Shown here one piece after another: positions 26,494 to 37,128 of a stretch of DNA of 64,000 nt (position 1 is the first letter of the stretch; every line of letters starts with the position of its first letter). The stretch is from Synechococcus sp. PROS-7-1 (GTDB lineage: Bacteria > Cyanobacteriota > Cyanobacteriia > PCC-6307 > Cyanobiaceae): assembly GCF_014279795.1 (NCBI RefSeq), contig NZ_CP047945.1, positions 2,314,572-2,378,571 of the forward strand, read 5' to 3'. Both the position numbers and the translations under genes were made by a program. The notes under the pieces are model-generated. The model ran no database searches. It had not been told where the DNA came from and saw only the letters and a program-made list of their open reading frames with translations.

Positions 26494-27021
26494 TCAGCCT
26501 TCGCCGGATTCGGCGTGCTGCTTGAGCGCTCGAGCAAGGCCGGAGGGAACCTCGTTGATACCGACAGCCACCTTGGTGGCAACGGCATTGATGGCACCGG
26601 CGATCTGCGCCATGAGTGCTTCCTTGGAGGGAAGATCACCAATGGCCTTGATCTCGTCCTGAGACAGGAGCTGGCCTTCGAAAAGACCGCCCTTGGTTTC
26701 AGACTTTTTGGTGTCCTTCTGGAAAGCCTGAACGGCTTTCACTGCACCGCCCACATCCCCTTTGACAAGGATGAAAGCGTTGGTGCCGGTGAGAAGGGAA
26801 TCAAGGTTTGACCAAGCACTGTCACCATCAATCGCACGACGCATCAAGGTGTTTTTGGTCACCTTGCACACACCGTTGGCTGCCTGCAGACGGGTCCGCA
26901 GATCAGACATTTCCTTGATGGAGAGACCCTGATAATCCAGGACCAGTGCCATTTCGGCCTCACCGAGGAGCTGCTTGAGCTCTTCGACGATCTGTTGCTT
27001 GCTCTCCAGAGTGCGGCCCAT
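26494..27021 (-). CDS. rplJ: 50S ribosomal protein L10
   Basis: Stalk base protein that binds 23S rRNA and L7/L12 dimers. [19 protein letters not shown] at 27021 is the family start; the open frame upstream is the untranslated leader. 175 aa. In bacteria L10 with L7/L12 represses its own mRNA by binding the leader, and a structured leader is visible here. Confidence 0.96.
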   Translation of the reverse strand: MGRTLESKQQIVEELKQLLGEAEMALVLDYQGLSIKEMSDLRTRLQAANGVCKVTKNTLMRRAIDGDSAWSNLDSLLTGTNAFILVKGDVGGAVKAVQAFQKDTKKSETKGGLFEGQLLSQDEIKAIGDLPSKEALMAQIAGAINAVATKVAVGINEVPSGLARALKQHAESGEG

Positions 27022-27245
27022 AGGAATTGGATCGGATCGGGGGAACAAGCTGGACACGCGGCCGATCAGTGCTCCCCGAAGGGGAGACGAGGCCGCGTAT
27101 CGATCCAATCCCAAAGGGAGCAAAATCGTCGCGTTTGCCTCGGCAGGACTTATGCGACCAAGCCGGTTCGGGAGAACTGGCTGATGCAACCTGCTGTCTC
27201 AGGCCGGGCACGTGCCCGTGGACTGGCTTTCGCCAGTCCATCAAA
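27022..27245 (-). promoter_or_regulatory. Ribosomal protein L10 leader
   Basis: A 240-base gap between rplA and rplJ holds several hairpins on the minus strand: TGGACTGGC-GAAA-GCCAGTCCA (27219-27240, GNRA loop), CGGGCA/TGCCCG directly after it, and CTCCCC-TTC-GGGGAG near 27071-27086. Position and multi-stem structure match the autoregulatory L10 leader upstream of rplJL. The first hairpin may also partly terminate the rplA transcript. Exact L10-binding elements were not modelled. Confidence 0.55.
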
Positions 27246-27261
27246 TTACATCACAGCGTGA

Positions 27262-27969
27262 TCAGCCGTCTTTGTTGATGTCCTGCAGCGCAGCGATATC
27301 AACTTCCACAGACGGGCCCATGGTGGATGTCACGTAAAGGCTCTTCCAATAACGCCCCTTCGCGCCGCTGGGCTTGTTGCGGTCGATGGTCTCCTGGAGC
27401 GTTTTGAGGTTGTCCAGAAGATTGCCTTCCGAGAAGCTGGCCTTGCCGAAACGCACATGCACGATTCCCGTGCGGTCAGCACGGAATTCGAGTTTTCCGG
27501 CCTTGAATTCGTTGATGGCAGCCGCCAAATCCGTTGTCACCGTTCCCGCCTTGGGGTTCGGCATCAAACCACGGGGACCAAGCACCCGACCCAACTTGGC
27601 GACCTTGGGCATCATGTCGGGGGTGGCGATCAGCAGGTCGAAATCCATTTCTCCCTTGCTGATGATTTCCACCAGATCCTCATCACCAGCGAGTTCAGCG
27701 CCGGCCGCCTTGGCCTCAGCAACCTTTTCACCGCGGGTGATGACCGCAATTCGCACCGTCTGACCGGTGCCATGGGGCAATGCCACCGTGGTGCGCAGCT
27801 GCTGGTCGGTGTATTTGGGGTCAATGCCAAGACGGGCGTGGGCTTCCACGGTCTCGTCAAACTTGGCAGTGGCGTTTTCCTTGACCAATTGAATGGCTTC
27901 AAGGGGTTCGTAGGCCCGTTCCTCGATCTTGTTGACGAGGCTGGCCAGGCGTTTGGATGTTTTAGGCAT
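27262..27969 (-). CDS. rplA: 50S ribosomal protein L1
   Basis: 235 aa protein of the L1 stalk that moves E-site tRNA. Conserved blocks [29 protein letters not shown] and [19 protein letters not shown] are present. Follows rplK by 80 bases on the minus strand. Confidence 0.97.
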   Translation of the reverse strand: MPKTSKRLASLVNKIEERAYEPLEAIQLVKENATAKFDETVEAHARLGIDPKYTDQQLRTTVALPHGTGQTVRIAVITRGEKVAEAKAAGAELAGDEDLVEIISKGEMDFDLLIATPDMMPKVAKLGRVLGPRGLMPNPKAGTVTTDLAAAINEFKAGKLEFRADRTGIVHVRFGKASFSEGNLLDNLKTLQETIDRNKPSGAKGRYWKSLYVTSTMGPSVEVDIAALQDINKDG

Positions 27970-28049
27970 GGCAGGAATGGGGTGCAGGCGACCGCAAGGT
28001 CTCCCCCGAAAAAGGACAGTTGAAGCAGTGAGAACTGGCGCTTGAGGCG

Positions 28050-28475
28050 TCAGTCGGTGATGGCGACGCCCATGTTGCGAGCGGTGCCTTCAATGACGCG
28101 CATGGCCGACTCAACGCTGGTGCAATTGAGGTCGGGCAACTTGGTCTTGGCGATCTCCTCAAGCTGGGAACGCTTGATGGAGCCAACACTTCCCTTGGCG
28201 GACTCGCCGGACCCTTTCTCGATTCCGGCGGCTTTGGTGATCAACACCGACGCCGGAGGCGTCTTGGTGATGAAGGTGAAGCTGCGGTCTTCGAAGACCG
28301 AGATCTCCACCGGGATCACAAAACCGGCCTTGTCCTGGGTACGGGCGTTGTACTCCTTGCAGAACGCCATGATGTTGACCCCGTGCTGACCGAGAGCAGG
28401 GCCCACGGGCGGTGCGGGGTTGGCTTTGCCGGCCTGAAGGGCCAGCTTGATGACTGCTGTGACTTTCTTGGCCAT
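28050..28475 (-). CDS. rplK: 50S ribosomal protein L11
   Basis: 141 aa. The N-terminus contains [28 protein letters not shown], the highly conserved, methylated and thiostrepton-site region. The C-domain binds the GTPase-centre rRNA. In the order nusG-rplK-rplA-rplJ-rplL. Confidence 0.97.
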   Translation of the reverse strand: MAKKVTAVIKLALQAGKANPAPPVGPALGQHGVNIMAFCKEYNARTQDKAGFVIPVEISVFEDRSFTFITKTPPASVLITKAAGIEKGSGESAKGSVGSIKRSQLEEIAKTKLPDLNCTSVESAMRVIEGTARNMGVAITD

Positions 28476-28585
28476 CGGCGGACGGAGTTGTACATCTGCG
28501 GATCACTTGCCCCTCGGGGCAGGTGCGGCGGAGCGGAAACCACTCCTAAGGCCGCCCTCCGCAGGGAGACGGCCGCCACAACACC

Positions 28586-29254
28586 TCAGTTTTGTTTGCT
28601 CACCTGGGAGAACTCGAGCTCCACAGGCGTTTCCCGGCCGAAGATTGAAAGAAGGGCCTTGAGCTTGCTGCGCTCGCCCGACACTTCAATCACTTCGCCT
28701 TGGAAGTCCTTGAACGGCCCAGCCGTTACCAGAATTTGATCACCCTCGGTGAGATCAACCTTGACGACGGTCTTCTTCTCGGCAGCCCGCTTGAAGATGC
28801 GATCCACCTCGGAGCGGCTCAGAGGTCGCGGCTTGATGTGACCGCGGGCTTTGCCCGTAGCGCGGCGATCCTCCGCACCCACGAAATTGATGACGTTCGG
28901 AGTGCTGCGCACAGCCATCATCGTGTCTTCGTCGAGCACCATGCGCACCAGCACATAGCCGGGGAAAACCTTCTCCTCCGTGGACTGCCGACTGCCATCT
29001 TTTTTGATCTTCACGGCAGGCGTTTCCGGAATCTCGATTTCAAGAATCCTGTTGCTCACGCCCAGGGTGACCGCCCGTTGCTCGAGGGTGGCTTTCACCT
29101 TCTTTTCGCAGCTTGAAGCCACCTGCACCGCGTACCAGCGGGCAATCCCCGTTCGCACTTCAGGGACTTCGAGCGTTCCTTCCTCGCCGTCGTTCGGGGC
29201 CGGAAGATCCAGCACTTCACTGGAATCCGACTGGCTGAGATCGAGATCAGACAC
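28586..29254 (-). CDS. nusG: Transcription termination/antitermination factor NusG
   Basis: 222 aa. The NGN domain begins RWYAVQVASSCEKKVKATLEQ and contains VFPGYVLVRMVLDEDT and TPNVINFVG. The C-terminal KOW domain contains EGDQILVTAGPFKDFQGEVIEV. An acidic N-terminal extension of about 35 residues precedes NGN. Between secE and rplK. Confidence 0.96.
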   Translation of the reverse strand: MSDLDLSQSDSSEVLDLPAPNDGEEGTLEVPEVRTGIARWYAVQVASSCEKKVKATLEQRAVTLGVSNRILEIEIPETPAVKIKKDGSRQSTEEKVFPGYVLVRMVLDEDTMMAVRSTPNVINFVGAEDRRATGKARGHIKPRPLSRSEVDRIFKRAAEKKTVVKVDLTEGDQILVTAGPFKDFQGEVIEVSGERSKLKALLSIFGRETPVELEFSQVSKQN

Positions 29255-29317
29255 GGGGCAGGATGAGAAGAACAGAGCATCGATGCGACTCGACGCCGTG
29301 GGAGGCGGACCAGCCGA

Positions 29318-29566
29318 TCAACGGAACACCTGGGACGCAGCCCAGCCGTAAAAACGACTCAGAGCAGCGATGGCAGCGGCTGACAGGCTCACCATCAGAA
29401 TCACTGCGATCGATTCACTGAACAGCTGCTGCCGACTGGGCCAGACAACCAGCTTGAGCTCCTCGTAGGTCGCAGCGAAGAACCCACCTTTCTTTCCCGG
29501 CTGGTCAGAGCCGGTAGGAGCCGGTGACTTGGCTGATGCGGTGTCCTCGGAGGTAGGCGTTGTCAC
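29318..29566 (-). CDS. secE: Preprotein translocase subunit SecE
   Basis: 82 aa with one C-terminal membrane helix (IAVILMVSLSAAAIAALSRFY) preceded by the amphipathic KLVVWPSRQQLFSES motif. The Ser/Thr-rich N-terminus is not conserved. It clamps SecY in the Sec/thylakoid translocon. First gene of the secE-nusG-ribosomal protein group. Confidence 0.92.
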   Translation of the reverse strand: MTTPTSEDTASAKSPAPTGSDQPGKKGGFFAATYEELKLVVWPSRQQLFSESIAVILMVSLSAAAIAALSRFYGWAASQVFR

Positions 29567-29659
29567 GAATCGCTGGGCACGGAGTCATTGGGCCGGTGCT
29601 GACGCAGGCTCAGATGGCACGTGACAGCAAACAAAGATCCTACCGGACGCCTTCTGCGC

Positions 29660-32428
29660 TCAAGCAGGTTCAAACCTGAAGGGTTCAGCGGGCGAAGCGC
29701 CAGCGTGGACCCGCACGGTTTGGGCAGCGTGGAAGCGATCTTCAAGCAATTCCGTCGCCAGGGGGTTTTCCAGGCGGCGGCGCAACACACGGCGCAGGGG
29801 TCTGGCGCCGTATTCAGGTTCGTACCCCAGGCTCACGAGGGCATCGATCACGGCGTCGTCAACCTCGAGGGAGAGTCCCTGCTCCCGCAGAAGCCTGGAC
29901 AGATCAGCCAGTTGCAAGCGCACAATCCGGCTCAAATCCTGCTGATCGAGCGGTCGAAACCGAATCACCTCATCGATGCGGTTGAGAAATTCAGGCCGAA
30001 AATGGCTGTTGAGCGCTTCATCCACCGCCGCATCCAATGACGGGGATGCGGCTTGAGGGTCCGACTCCTGGCCTGATCGCGCTGCCTCAAGGATGGCCCG
30101 ACTGGCGAGATTGCTGGTCATCACAACCACCGTGTGACGGAAATCAACGGTGCGCCCCTGGGAATCACTGAGCCGGCCGTCGTCGAGCACCTGCAGCAGC
30201 ACATTGAACACATCCGGATGGGCCTTCTCCACCTCATCAAGCAGCAGCAGGGCATAGGGACGACGACGCACGGCCTCCGTGAGCTGACCGCCTTCCTCGT
30301 AGCCCACATAGCCCGGAGGAGCACCCAACAAGCGGGCCACGGCATTGCGCTCCATGAACTCGCTCATGTCGAGACGCACCATCGCCTCCTCTTCATCAAA
30401 GAGTTGACCCGAGAGGGCCTTGGCCAGCTCGGTCTTGCCCACACCGGTCGGCCCCAAGAAGAGGAAGGACCCCACTGGCCGGCGCGGATCCTTCATGCCG
30501 GCACGCGCCCTGCGGATCGCAGCCGCCACGGCCTGCACGGCCTCCGGTTGCCCGATCACCCGCTCTTGCAACCGTTGATCCAGCTCCAGCAGTTTCTGGC
30601 GCTCGCCAGCCAGCAGCCGCTGGACCGGGATCCCAGTCCAGCGCGCCACCACATCGGCAATATCCGCGGCCTCCACCTGTTCGCGCAGCAGCGCGGTTCC
30701 AGCAGCTTGGGCATCACTGAGGGACTGCTCGAGAGCGTCGCGGCGCTGCTGGAGTCGATGGAGCTGGTCGTATTGCAGGCGCGCAGCCTCCTCGAGGTCT
30801 CCCTCGCGTTCCGCCTCGGCCATGGCATGGCGGAGATCTTCGTCCTCCTGCAGCAGCTGGCGCAGCTCCTCGAGCTGGGCGCGTTCGGCCTGCCAACGCT
30901 CCCGCAACCGGGACAAGTGCGTGGTGGCCTCCAGTCGTTGACGCTGCAGCTGAACACGTTCCGCCTCAGGAGCCTGTTCGGCAGCAAGCACCGACAACTC
31001 CACCCGGCGCAAGGCCATTTCGGCGTCTTCCACCACCTGGGGCTTGGACGTCACATCCATCTTGAGCTGAGCGGCCGCCTCGTCGATCAGATCGATCGCC
31101 TTATCGGGCAGGCAGCGGTCGCTGATGTAGCGATCGGCGAGCCGGGCGGCGGCGGTGACCGCGGCGTCCGTGATCGTGACGCCGTGGTGCAGCTCATAGC
31201 GCTCCTTCACCCCACGAAGGATCTCGATGCTGTGATCAATGGAAGGCTCCGCGATGGGCACCTGCTGAAAACGCCTGTTCAGTGCAGGGTCTTTTTCAAC
31301 AGTGCGCCGGTAATCCTCGGGTGTGGTGGCGGCGATGCAGCGCAGATCGCCCCGCGCCAGCGCAGGCTTGAGCAGGCTGCCGGCATCGGCACTGCTGCGA
31401 TCACTGTTCACCACCGTGTGCAGTTCATCGATGAACAGCACCACACCCGCTTCCGGATCACTCACCTCCTGCAACACCTCGCGCAGGCGCTCCTCGAATT
31501 GTCCACGGAACTTGGCACCGGCAATCAGCGCTCCGGCATCCAACGCCACAAGCCGCAGGCCTTGAAGCGATTCAGGCACTTCACCAGCCACCATCCGCTG
31601 GGCGAGCAGTTCAGCAATCGCCGTTTTTCCCACACCCGGAGCACCGATCAGCACGGGGTTGTTCTTGCCGCGGCGGGAGAGCACTTTGATCAAGCTGCGG
31701 ATCTCGGCATCCCGACCCACCACTGGATCCAGCTGGCCGTCAGCAGCTTCCGCCGTGAGATCCCGCCCGAACCGCTCAAGGGCTGTTGCTTCAGCCGCAG
31801 GGACCGGCTCAGGCACAGCGTCGGTCGTTTGGGCAGGCGCCGGTGGCGGTGCTGGAGCGGGCGGCGATGCCGGAGCAGACGGCGGGACCGGGAAGGACGG
31901 ACCCTGTGCTGAAGGTACCTGTGAGGGGGACTGGATCGTCGCTCCAGGGCCAGGGTCCGGAGCCCGGCGCAGCTCCGCCTCCAAACGGTCCGGCGTCAGC
32001 CCGAAGCGGGAGAGGAGATCTTCGCCAATGCGCGGATCCCGGCCGATCGCAATGATCAAGTGGGATAGATCGATCAGACGAGAGCCCCAAAGCCCCCGCA
32101 CACGATCCGCCGACTCCAGCAAACGCTCGAGATCTTCCCCAATAAAAAGATCCTGACCGCGGGCGGTGGGTTGCTCGACAAGAAACGATTCGAGCTGATC
32201 AAGGAGACGGTCGCGGGGGAGTGAGAGCACAGCCACGTCCGCCTGATAACGAGGATCGGCGAACAACACCTGGAGCAGATGCTCCACATCGAGATCTCCA
32301 TGGCGCCAACGCCTGGCCACGTCTTGGGAACTGAGCAACAGATCCCAGGCCTGATCGCTGAAACGCTCAGGTTCGGCAGTGAGGCTGGCTGGAGGCTGGG
32401 AACTCCCTTCGTAGGCAGACGTCATCAA
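29660..32428 (-). CDS. ClpB-type AAA+ disaggregase (ClpB2-like)
   Basis: 922 aa. A Clp N-terminal repeat domain (about 20-150) is followed by a Pro/Ala-rich linker (about 155-215) unusual for ClpB. NBD1 has Walker [10 protein letters not shown] and Walker [11 protein letters not shown], and a coiled-coil M-domain spans about 430-560. NBD2 has Walker [10 protein letters not shown] and the arginine-rich [17 protein letters not shown]. The middle domain marks it as ClpB rather than ClpC. Cyanobacteria carry two ClpB paralogues, and the divergent N-domain and linker suggest the second, non-heat-induced one; this is inference. Follows gloA by 8 bases. Confidence 0.85.
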   Translation of the reverse strand: MMTSAYEGSSQPPASLTAEPERFSDQAWDLLLSSQDVARRWRHGDLDVEHLLQVLFADPRYQADVAVLSLPRDRLLDQLESFLVEQPTARGQDLFIGEDLERLLESADRVRGLWGSRLIDLSHLIIAIGRDPRIGEDLLSRFGLTPDRLEAELRRAPDPGPGATIQSPSQVPSAQGPSFPVPPSAPASPPAPAPPPAPAQTTDAVPEPVPAAEATALERFGRDLTAEAADGQLDPVVGRDAEIRSLIKVLSRRGKNNPVLIGAPGVGKTAIAELLAQRMVAGEVPESLQGLRLVALDAGALIAGAKFRGQFEERLREVLQEVSDPEAGVVLFIDELHTVVNSDRSSADAGSLLKPALARGDLRCIAATTPEDYRRTVEKDPALNRRFQQVPIAEPSIDHSIEILRGVKERYELHHGVTITDAAVTAAARLADRYISDRCLPDKAIDLIDEAAAQLKMDVTSKPQVVEDAEMALRRVELSVLAAEQAPEAERVQLQRQRLEATTHLSRLRERWQAERAQLEELRQLLQEDEDLRHAMAEAEREGDLEEAARLQYDQLHRLQQRRDALEQSLSDAQAAGTALLREQVEAADIADVVARWTGIPVQRLLAGERQKLLELDQRLQERVIGQPEAVQAVAAAIRRARAGMKDPRRPVGSFLFLGPTGVGKTELAKALSGQLFDEEEAMVRLDMSEFMERNAVARLLGAPPGYVGYEEGGQLTEAVRRRPYALLLLDEVEKAHPDVFNVLLQVLDDGRLSDSQGRTVDFRHTVVVMTSNLASRAILEAARSGQESDPQAASPSLDAAVDEALNSHFRPEFLNRIDEVIRFRPLDQQDLSRIVRLQLADLSRLLREQGLSLEVDDAVIDALVSLGYEPEYGARPLRRVLRRRLENPLATELLEDRFHAAQTVRVHAGASPAEPFRFEPA

Positions 32429-32436
32429 GGGGTGGC

Positions 32437-32838
32437 TCAGGCAGACGGGGAACGGGACGCCAGTTCAATCAGCTCAATTTTGTATCCATCGGGATCTTCC
32501 ACGAAGGCGATCACGGTGCTGCCGTGCTTCATCGGGCCTGGTTCGCGAACAACCCGACCCCCCTGGCCAGCAATTCCTGAGCAGGTTGCCTGGATATCGT
32601 CCACGCCCAAGGCGATGTGTCCATAGCCAGTTCCGAGGTCGTACTCAGAGGTATCCCAATTGTGGGTGAGTTCAAGAACGGTGGACTCCGACTCATCCCC
32701 GTAACCGACAAAGGCGAGGGTGAAGCGTCCGCCTGGATAGTCCTTGCGCCGCAGCAAGCGCATGCCCAGAACGTTGGTGTAGAAGGCCAGAGAACGCTCG
32801 AGATCGCCCACCCGAAGCATGGTGTGCAGCATGCGCAT
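32437..32838 (-). CDS. gloA: Lactoylglutathione lyase (glyoxalase I)
   Basis: Converts the methylglyoxal-glutathione hemithioacetal to lactoylglutathione. [20 protein letters not shown] at 32838 is the family start. Metal ligands are visible: His in MLHTMLRV, Glu in [10 protein letters not shown], His in GYGHIALGV and Glu in DGYKIELIE. 133 aa, normal length. Divergent from eno with 146 bases between. Confidence 0.93.
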   Translation of the reverse strand: MRMLHTMLRVGDLERSLAFYTNVLGMRLLRRKDYPGGRFTLAFVGYGDESESTVLELTHNWDTSEYDLGTGYGHIALGVDDIQATCSGIAGQGGRVVREPGPMKHGSTVIAFVEDPDGYKIELIELASRSPSA

Positions 32839-32957
32839 CGACAGGTTCAGCAGCTCCTTCCCAGCATGGTGCATTCCCTTGGAGGACGGAAGCGCGTGTA
32901 GGGACGCTTGCCATTCGTGCCGAAGGGCACAGTTCCAGTGAGCAGGGCGACCCATAG

Positions 32958-34277
<1,320 letters not shown>

Positions 34278-34297
34278 TTCTCAAATCAAGCTTGTTC

Positions 34298-35980
34298 TCA
34301 GCGCTGGGCTGAGGACAGGCTTTCAAGCCGAGCGTCCTTACGCAACTTCACTTGGAGTTTGAGCCAGCCCATCCCAACAGGAACAGCTGCACCCAGAGGC
34401 AACAGTGCCCACAGCGGCCGAGCGCTCGCACCCATCAATGCCGCAGCCACGGCCAACCCCCCCAGCACAACCGACTGACCGATGGAGTGTTGAGCCGTCA
34501 CCATGCGACGGAACTGTCTGTCGGACTCGCCCATGCGGATCTGCAGTTGCAGATCGCCCTGCTCCAGGCGCTCCAGGCTTTCATCGAGGCGCCGGGGGAT
34601 CCCCACAGCGCGGGAACTCAGGGCTCCCACCTGACGGCCGAGCTCATTGAAGAGATCATTAGAACCGGATCCACTGGATGTCATCAGAGGCAGTAGATAG
34701 GGCTTGGCAATCCCCACCAAACTAAAGCCAGGATCAAGGCTGCGGCCTACACCCTCAAACGTGGAGAGTGCCCGCATCACGAAGATCATCTCCACCGGCA
34801 GCCGGAAGGGTTGGCCGTACACCAGTTCATAGAGATCACCGGAAAGCTTGTCGATCACATTGGCGCTGAACGGAGGCGTGAGGGCATCACGGAGCATCAA
34901 ACGCACCAGACGGCGCACCGGTCCCACATCCACATCACCGGCGATCACCCCCGCCGCCTGCATCTCCTCGACCAGAGCGGCCGCATCCCTCGATGCCGCG
35001 GCACGAACCATCGCTCCAAGCCTCCGGCGCAGACGCTCGGACAGCTGCCCCATCATTCCGAAGTCGTAGTAGATCAGTGCCCCATCGGCTGCAACGGCGA
35101 GATTGCCGGGGTGGGGATCGGCGTGAAAAAAGCCGTACCGCACCAGTTGCTGGAGATAGCTGGCGGCTCCAATCTCAGCAACTTCACCAGGATCAATTCC
35201 CGCTTGAATCAACGCGGGGCGATCGTTGATCTTGATGCCTGGTAAGTAATCAAGGCAAAGCACCCGCCGGGTGCTCAATTCCCAGATCACGCCGGGCACG
35301 CGGATCCTGGACTCATCGAGAAACTGCTGGCGGAACCGTGCCGCATGCTGCGCTTCAAGGCGGAAATCCAACTCCCTGAGAAGCACACGCCTGCACTCCT
35401 GGGCAATCGCCACCCAATCACGTCCTCGCCCCCATTGGGGGTGACGCTGCAGAACAGCCGCCACCTGTTGCATCACCTCCAGGTCCAGGCGGAACACGGA
35501 CTCCAAGCCGGGTCGCTGAATCTTGAGCACCACCTGACGGCCGCTGCGCAAGCTGGCGCGATGCACCTGGGCCAGGGAGGCCGCTCCGAGCGGCTCTTCA
35601 TCAAGATCGATGATCTCGGCGCAGCGGGCACCCAGTTCCTCTTCCAGCAAGGCCTGGGCCTTATCAAATGGGAAAGCCGGCACCTTGTCTTGAAGATCAG
35701 CCAGCTCGGCCACCCAACCCGCAGGAAGCACATCCGGGCGGGCCGATAGCAACTGCCCCAGCTTGATGAAGGCAGAACCAAGCTCCAGAAGTTCGCGAGT
35801 GAGCCAACGGGCCCGCTGCTGCTGGCGCTGTTCCCTGCGCTCTGGTGTAGGCCCACCGGCGTAGGTCCAGCCCTGCCCATCCCACCAGAGGAGCACAAGC
35901 AGCACGACAACAGCTCGCCAGATGCGCAAGGCACGGAGGGCGCGACGCCAGGGCGCCATCAACGACACCAAGCGACTCAA
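34298..35980 (-). CDS. ABC1/UbiB family atypical kinase
   Basis: Family needed for quinone biosynthesis or plastoquinone homeostasis. 560 aa. FIKLGQLLSARPDVLP (KxGQ motif), AAASLAQVHRA (Ala-rich loop), VLKIQRPGL, FFHADPHPGNLAV and YYDFGMMGQL are canonical. Two membrane helices lie near the C-terminus (about 495-540). Convergent with eno. Overlaps the 104-aa gene by 4 bases. A COQ4-like gene in the same window fits a quinone theme. Confidence 0.9.
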   Translation of the reverse strand: MSRLVSLMAPWRRALRALRIWRAVVVLLVLLWWDGQGWTYAGGPTPERREQRQQQRARWLTRELLELGSAFIKLGQLLSARPDVLPAGWVAELADLQDKVPAFPFDKAQALLEEELGARCAEIIDLDEEPLGAASLAQVHRASLRSGRQVVLKIQRPGLESVFRLDLEVMQQVAAVLQRHPQWGRGRDWVAIAQECRRVLLRELDFRLEAQHAARFRQQFLDESRIRVPGVIWELSTRRVLCLDYLPGIKINDRPALIQAGIDPGEVAEIGAASYLQQLVRYGFFHADPHPGNLAVAADGALIYYDFGMMGQLSERLRRRLGAMVRAAASRDAAALVEEMQAAGVIAGDVDVGPVRRLVRLMLRDALTPPFSANVIDKLSGDLYELVYGQPFRLPVEMIFVMRALSTFEGVGRSLDPGFSLVGIAKPYLLPLMTSSGSGSNDLFNELGRQVGALSSRAVGIPRRLDESLERLEQGDLQLQIRMGESDRQFRRMVTAQHSIGQSVVLGGLAVAAALMGASARPLWALLPLGAAVPVGMGWLKLQVKLRKDARLESLSSAQR

Positions 35981-36291
35981 GTGTGCTCCTCCAAGCGGTT
36001 GTCGAGGTCTGCGACCTGGGCCCTCAGGCGATCAATGCGCTCTTGCAGGGATTCATCCGACGGATCCGTTGGCGGTTGGGTGCCCTGGGATTCAGACAGA
36101 TCGCTCTCTTGATGCAGCCGCTCGGCCTCAGCTCTCACCTCTTCCTGAAAGAGATCCCACTCCTGGCGAATGCGTTCGGGGGCATCCTGAACAGCAACCG
36201 CCATGCCAGCGGCAGCATCCGCTAACCCCTCTCCAATGCGGGCAACCAGGCGATTGATGGTCGCGCGCAGCAAGGCATCAGGTGGCGTCAT
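35977..36291 (-). CDS. Small coiled-coil protein coupled to the UbiB-like kinase
   Basis: 104 aa. Helical N-terminus (RATINRLVARIGEGLADAAA), an acidic middle and a C-terminal coiled coil (QERIDRLRAQVADLDNRLEE). No signal or membrane segment. ATGA overlap with the kinase gene suggests coupled translation. Resembles small proteins found next to ABC1 genes in cyanobacteria; function unknown. Confidence 0.65.
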   Translation of the reverse strand: MTPPDALLRATINRLVARIGEGLADAAAGMAVAVQDAPERIRQEWDLFQEEVRAEAERLHQESDLSESQGTQPPTDPSDESLQERIDRLRAQVADLDNRLEEHT

Positions 36292-36348
36292 GGCGATCTG
36301 CCGATGCGCAAACTGTGGCAGATCCCTCCCTCATCTGGTGAGGCTGAT

Positions 36349-36948
36349 CTACGGATTGGGTGGTGCCGTGGGCGGCGTTGAAAAGGCCTGGGGATCCTCG
36401 AACGGTTGAGGATTGACCGGCGGGGCGGGGCTTTCGAACAGACCTGGATCCTGCGCATCAATCACTGGATCAGGAAGCGGTGCAACGGCGGTTTCCGCAG
36501 GCGTCTCAGGCTCCAGCTCGGCTGCAGGGAGCTCAACAGCAGGGGCAGCCACTGGCGTTGCCGTCCACGCGGGCTCCGTCAAAACGGGCTCAACCAAAGC
36601 AGCCTGCTGCTCGGCGTCCCGACGTTCAGCCTCGGCAGCGATGGCCGCAGCCTGCTCCTTGGCCTGCTCGAGCTTGCGTTGTTCTGCTTCCACAGCTTCA
36701 AGCGCCGCCACATCGCCCATCAACGCTTTGTCCTCGCCGTAGCGACGTCTCAAAGCCTCGAGCGTCTCACCGGGGAAGCCCTGCTGGCGGAACGCTTCCT
36801 GCTGGGGCTGCTGCCAAGCGGCCCGCATCAGCACAACGCGCTGGGTGATGCCGTATCCCAACGCAAAACAAGCCCCGGCCACCAAGGGACCCACCCAGAA
36901 CCGTGGGCGTTTGGGGCGTTGCAGCTCAGATGCGGAGGGGGCCATCAC
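36349..36948 (-). CDS. Hypothetical membrane-anchored Ala/Pro/Glu-rich protein (199 aa)
   Basis: One N-terminal helix (VGPLVAGACFALGYGITQRVV) is followed by a coiled coil (residues about 45-115, repeated AEQRKLEQAKEQ-like heptads) and a Pro/Ala/Glu-rich tail with PAPPVNPQPFEDP. No known domain. Before insertion of the 9-kb element this gene would have lain directly downstream of argJ. Confidence 0.6.
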   Translation of the reverse strand: MMAPSASELQRPKRPRFWVGPLVAGACFALGYGITQRVVLMRAAWQQPQQEAFRQQGFPGETLEALRRRYGEDKALMGDVAALEAVEAEQRKLEQAKEQAAAIAAEAERRDAEQQAALVEPVLTEPAWTATPVAAPAVELPAAELEPETPAETAVAPLPDPVIDAQDPGLFESPAPPVNPQPFEDPQAFSTPPTAPPNP

Positions 36949-37037
36949 TGGAACTCAAAGGGTCAACAACACACCTGACGGTGGGCCCCATCCTCGCCCC
37001 TGAACGCCAGGAGCGCATCCAAGGCTGCAATCAGGTG

Positions 37038-37062
37038 GTGTAATCGGCGTTGATGCGCACGT
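37038..37062. repeat. Left attachment site (stranded argJ 3' end)
   Basis: 25 bp matching 46042-46066 with one mismatch (A at 37043, G at 46047). The 19-bp core TCGGCGTTGATGCGCACGT is identical. Read on the minus strand it codes for the end of ArgJ, followed by ACC ACC TGA. Confidence 0.88.
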
Positions 37063-37110
37063 GAGGCAAGATCCCAGTCTCTGACTGCATTGTTTGCCAT
37101 TACAATAGGT

Positions 37111-37128
37111 GTGAGCAAATTGTGAGCA
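37111..37128 (+). repeat. GTGAGCA pair, left arm site 1
   Basis: GTGAGCA-AATT-GTGAGCA, two heptamers with 11-bp period, about one helical turn. It begins 49 bases inside the left attachment repeat and overlaps the presumed integrase start. Candidate arm-type binding site. Confidence 0.6.

Noticed and set aside
30134-31912. 592-codon plus-strand open frame
   Set aside because: Antisense shadow of the clpB-like gene; His/Leu/Arg/Gln-rich translation without motifs.
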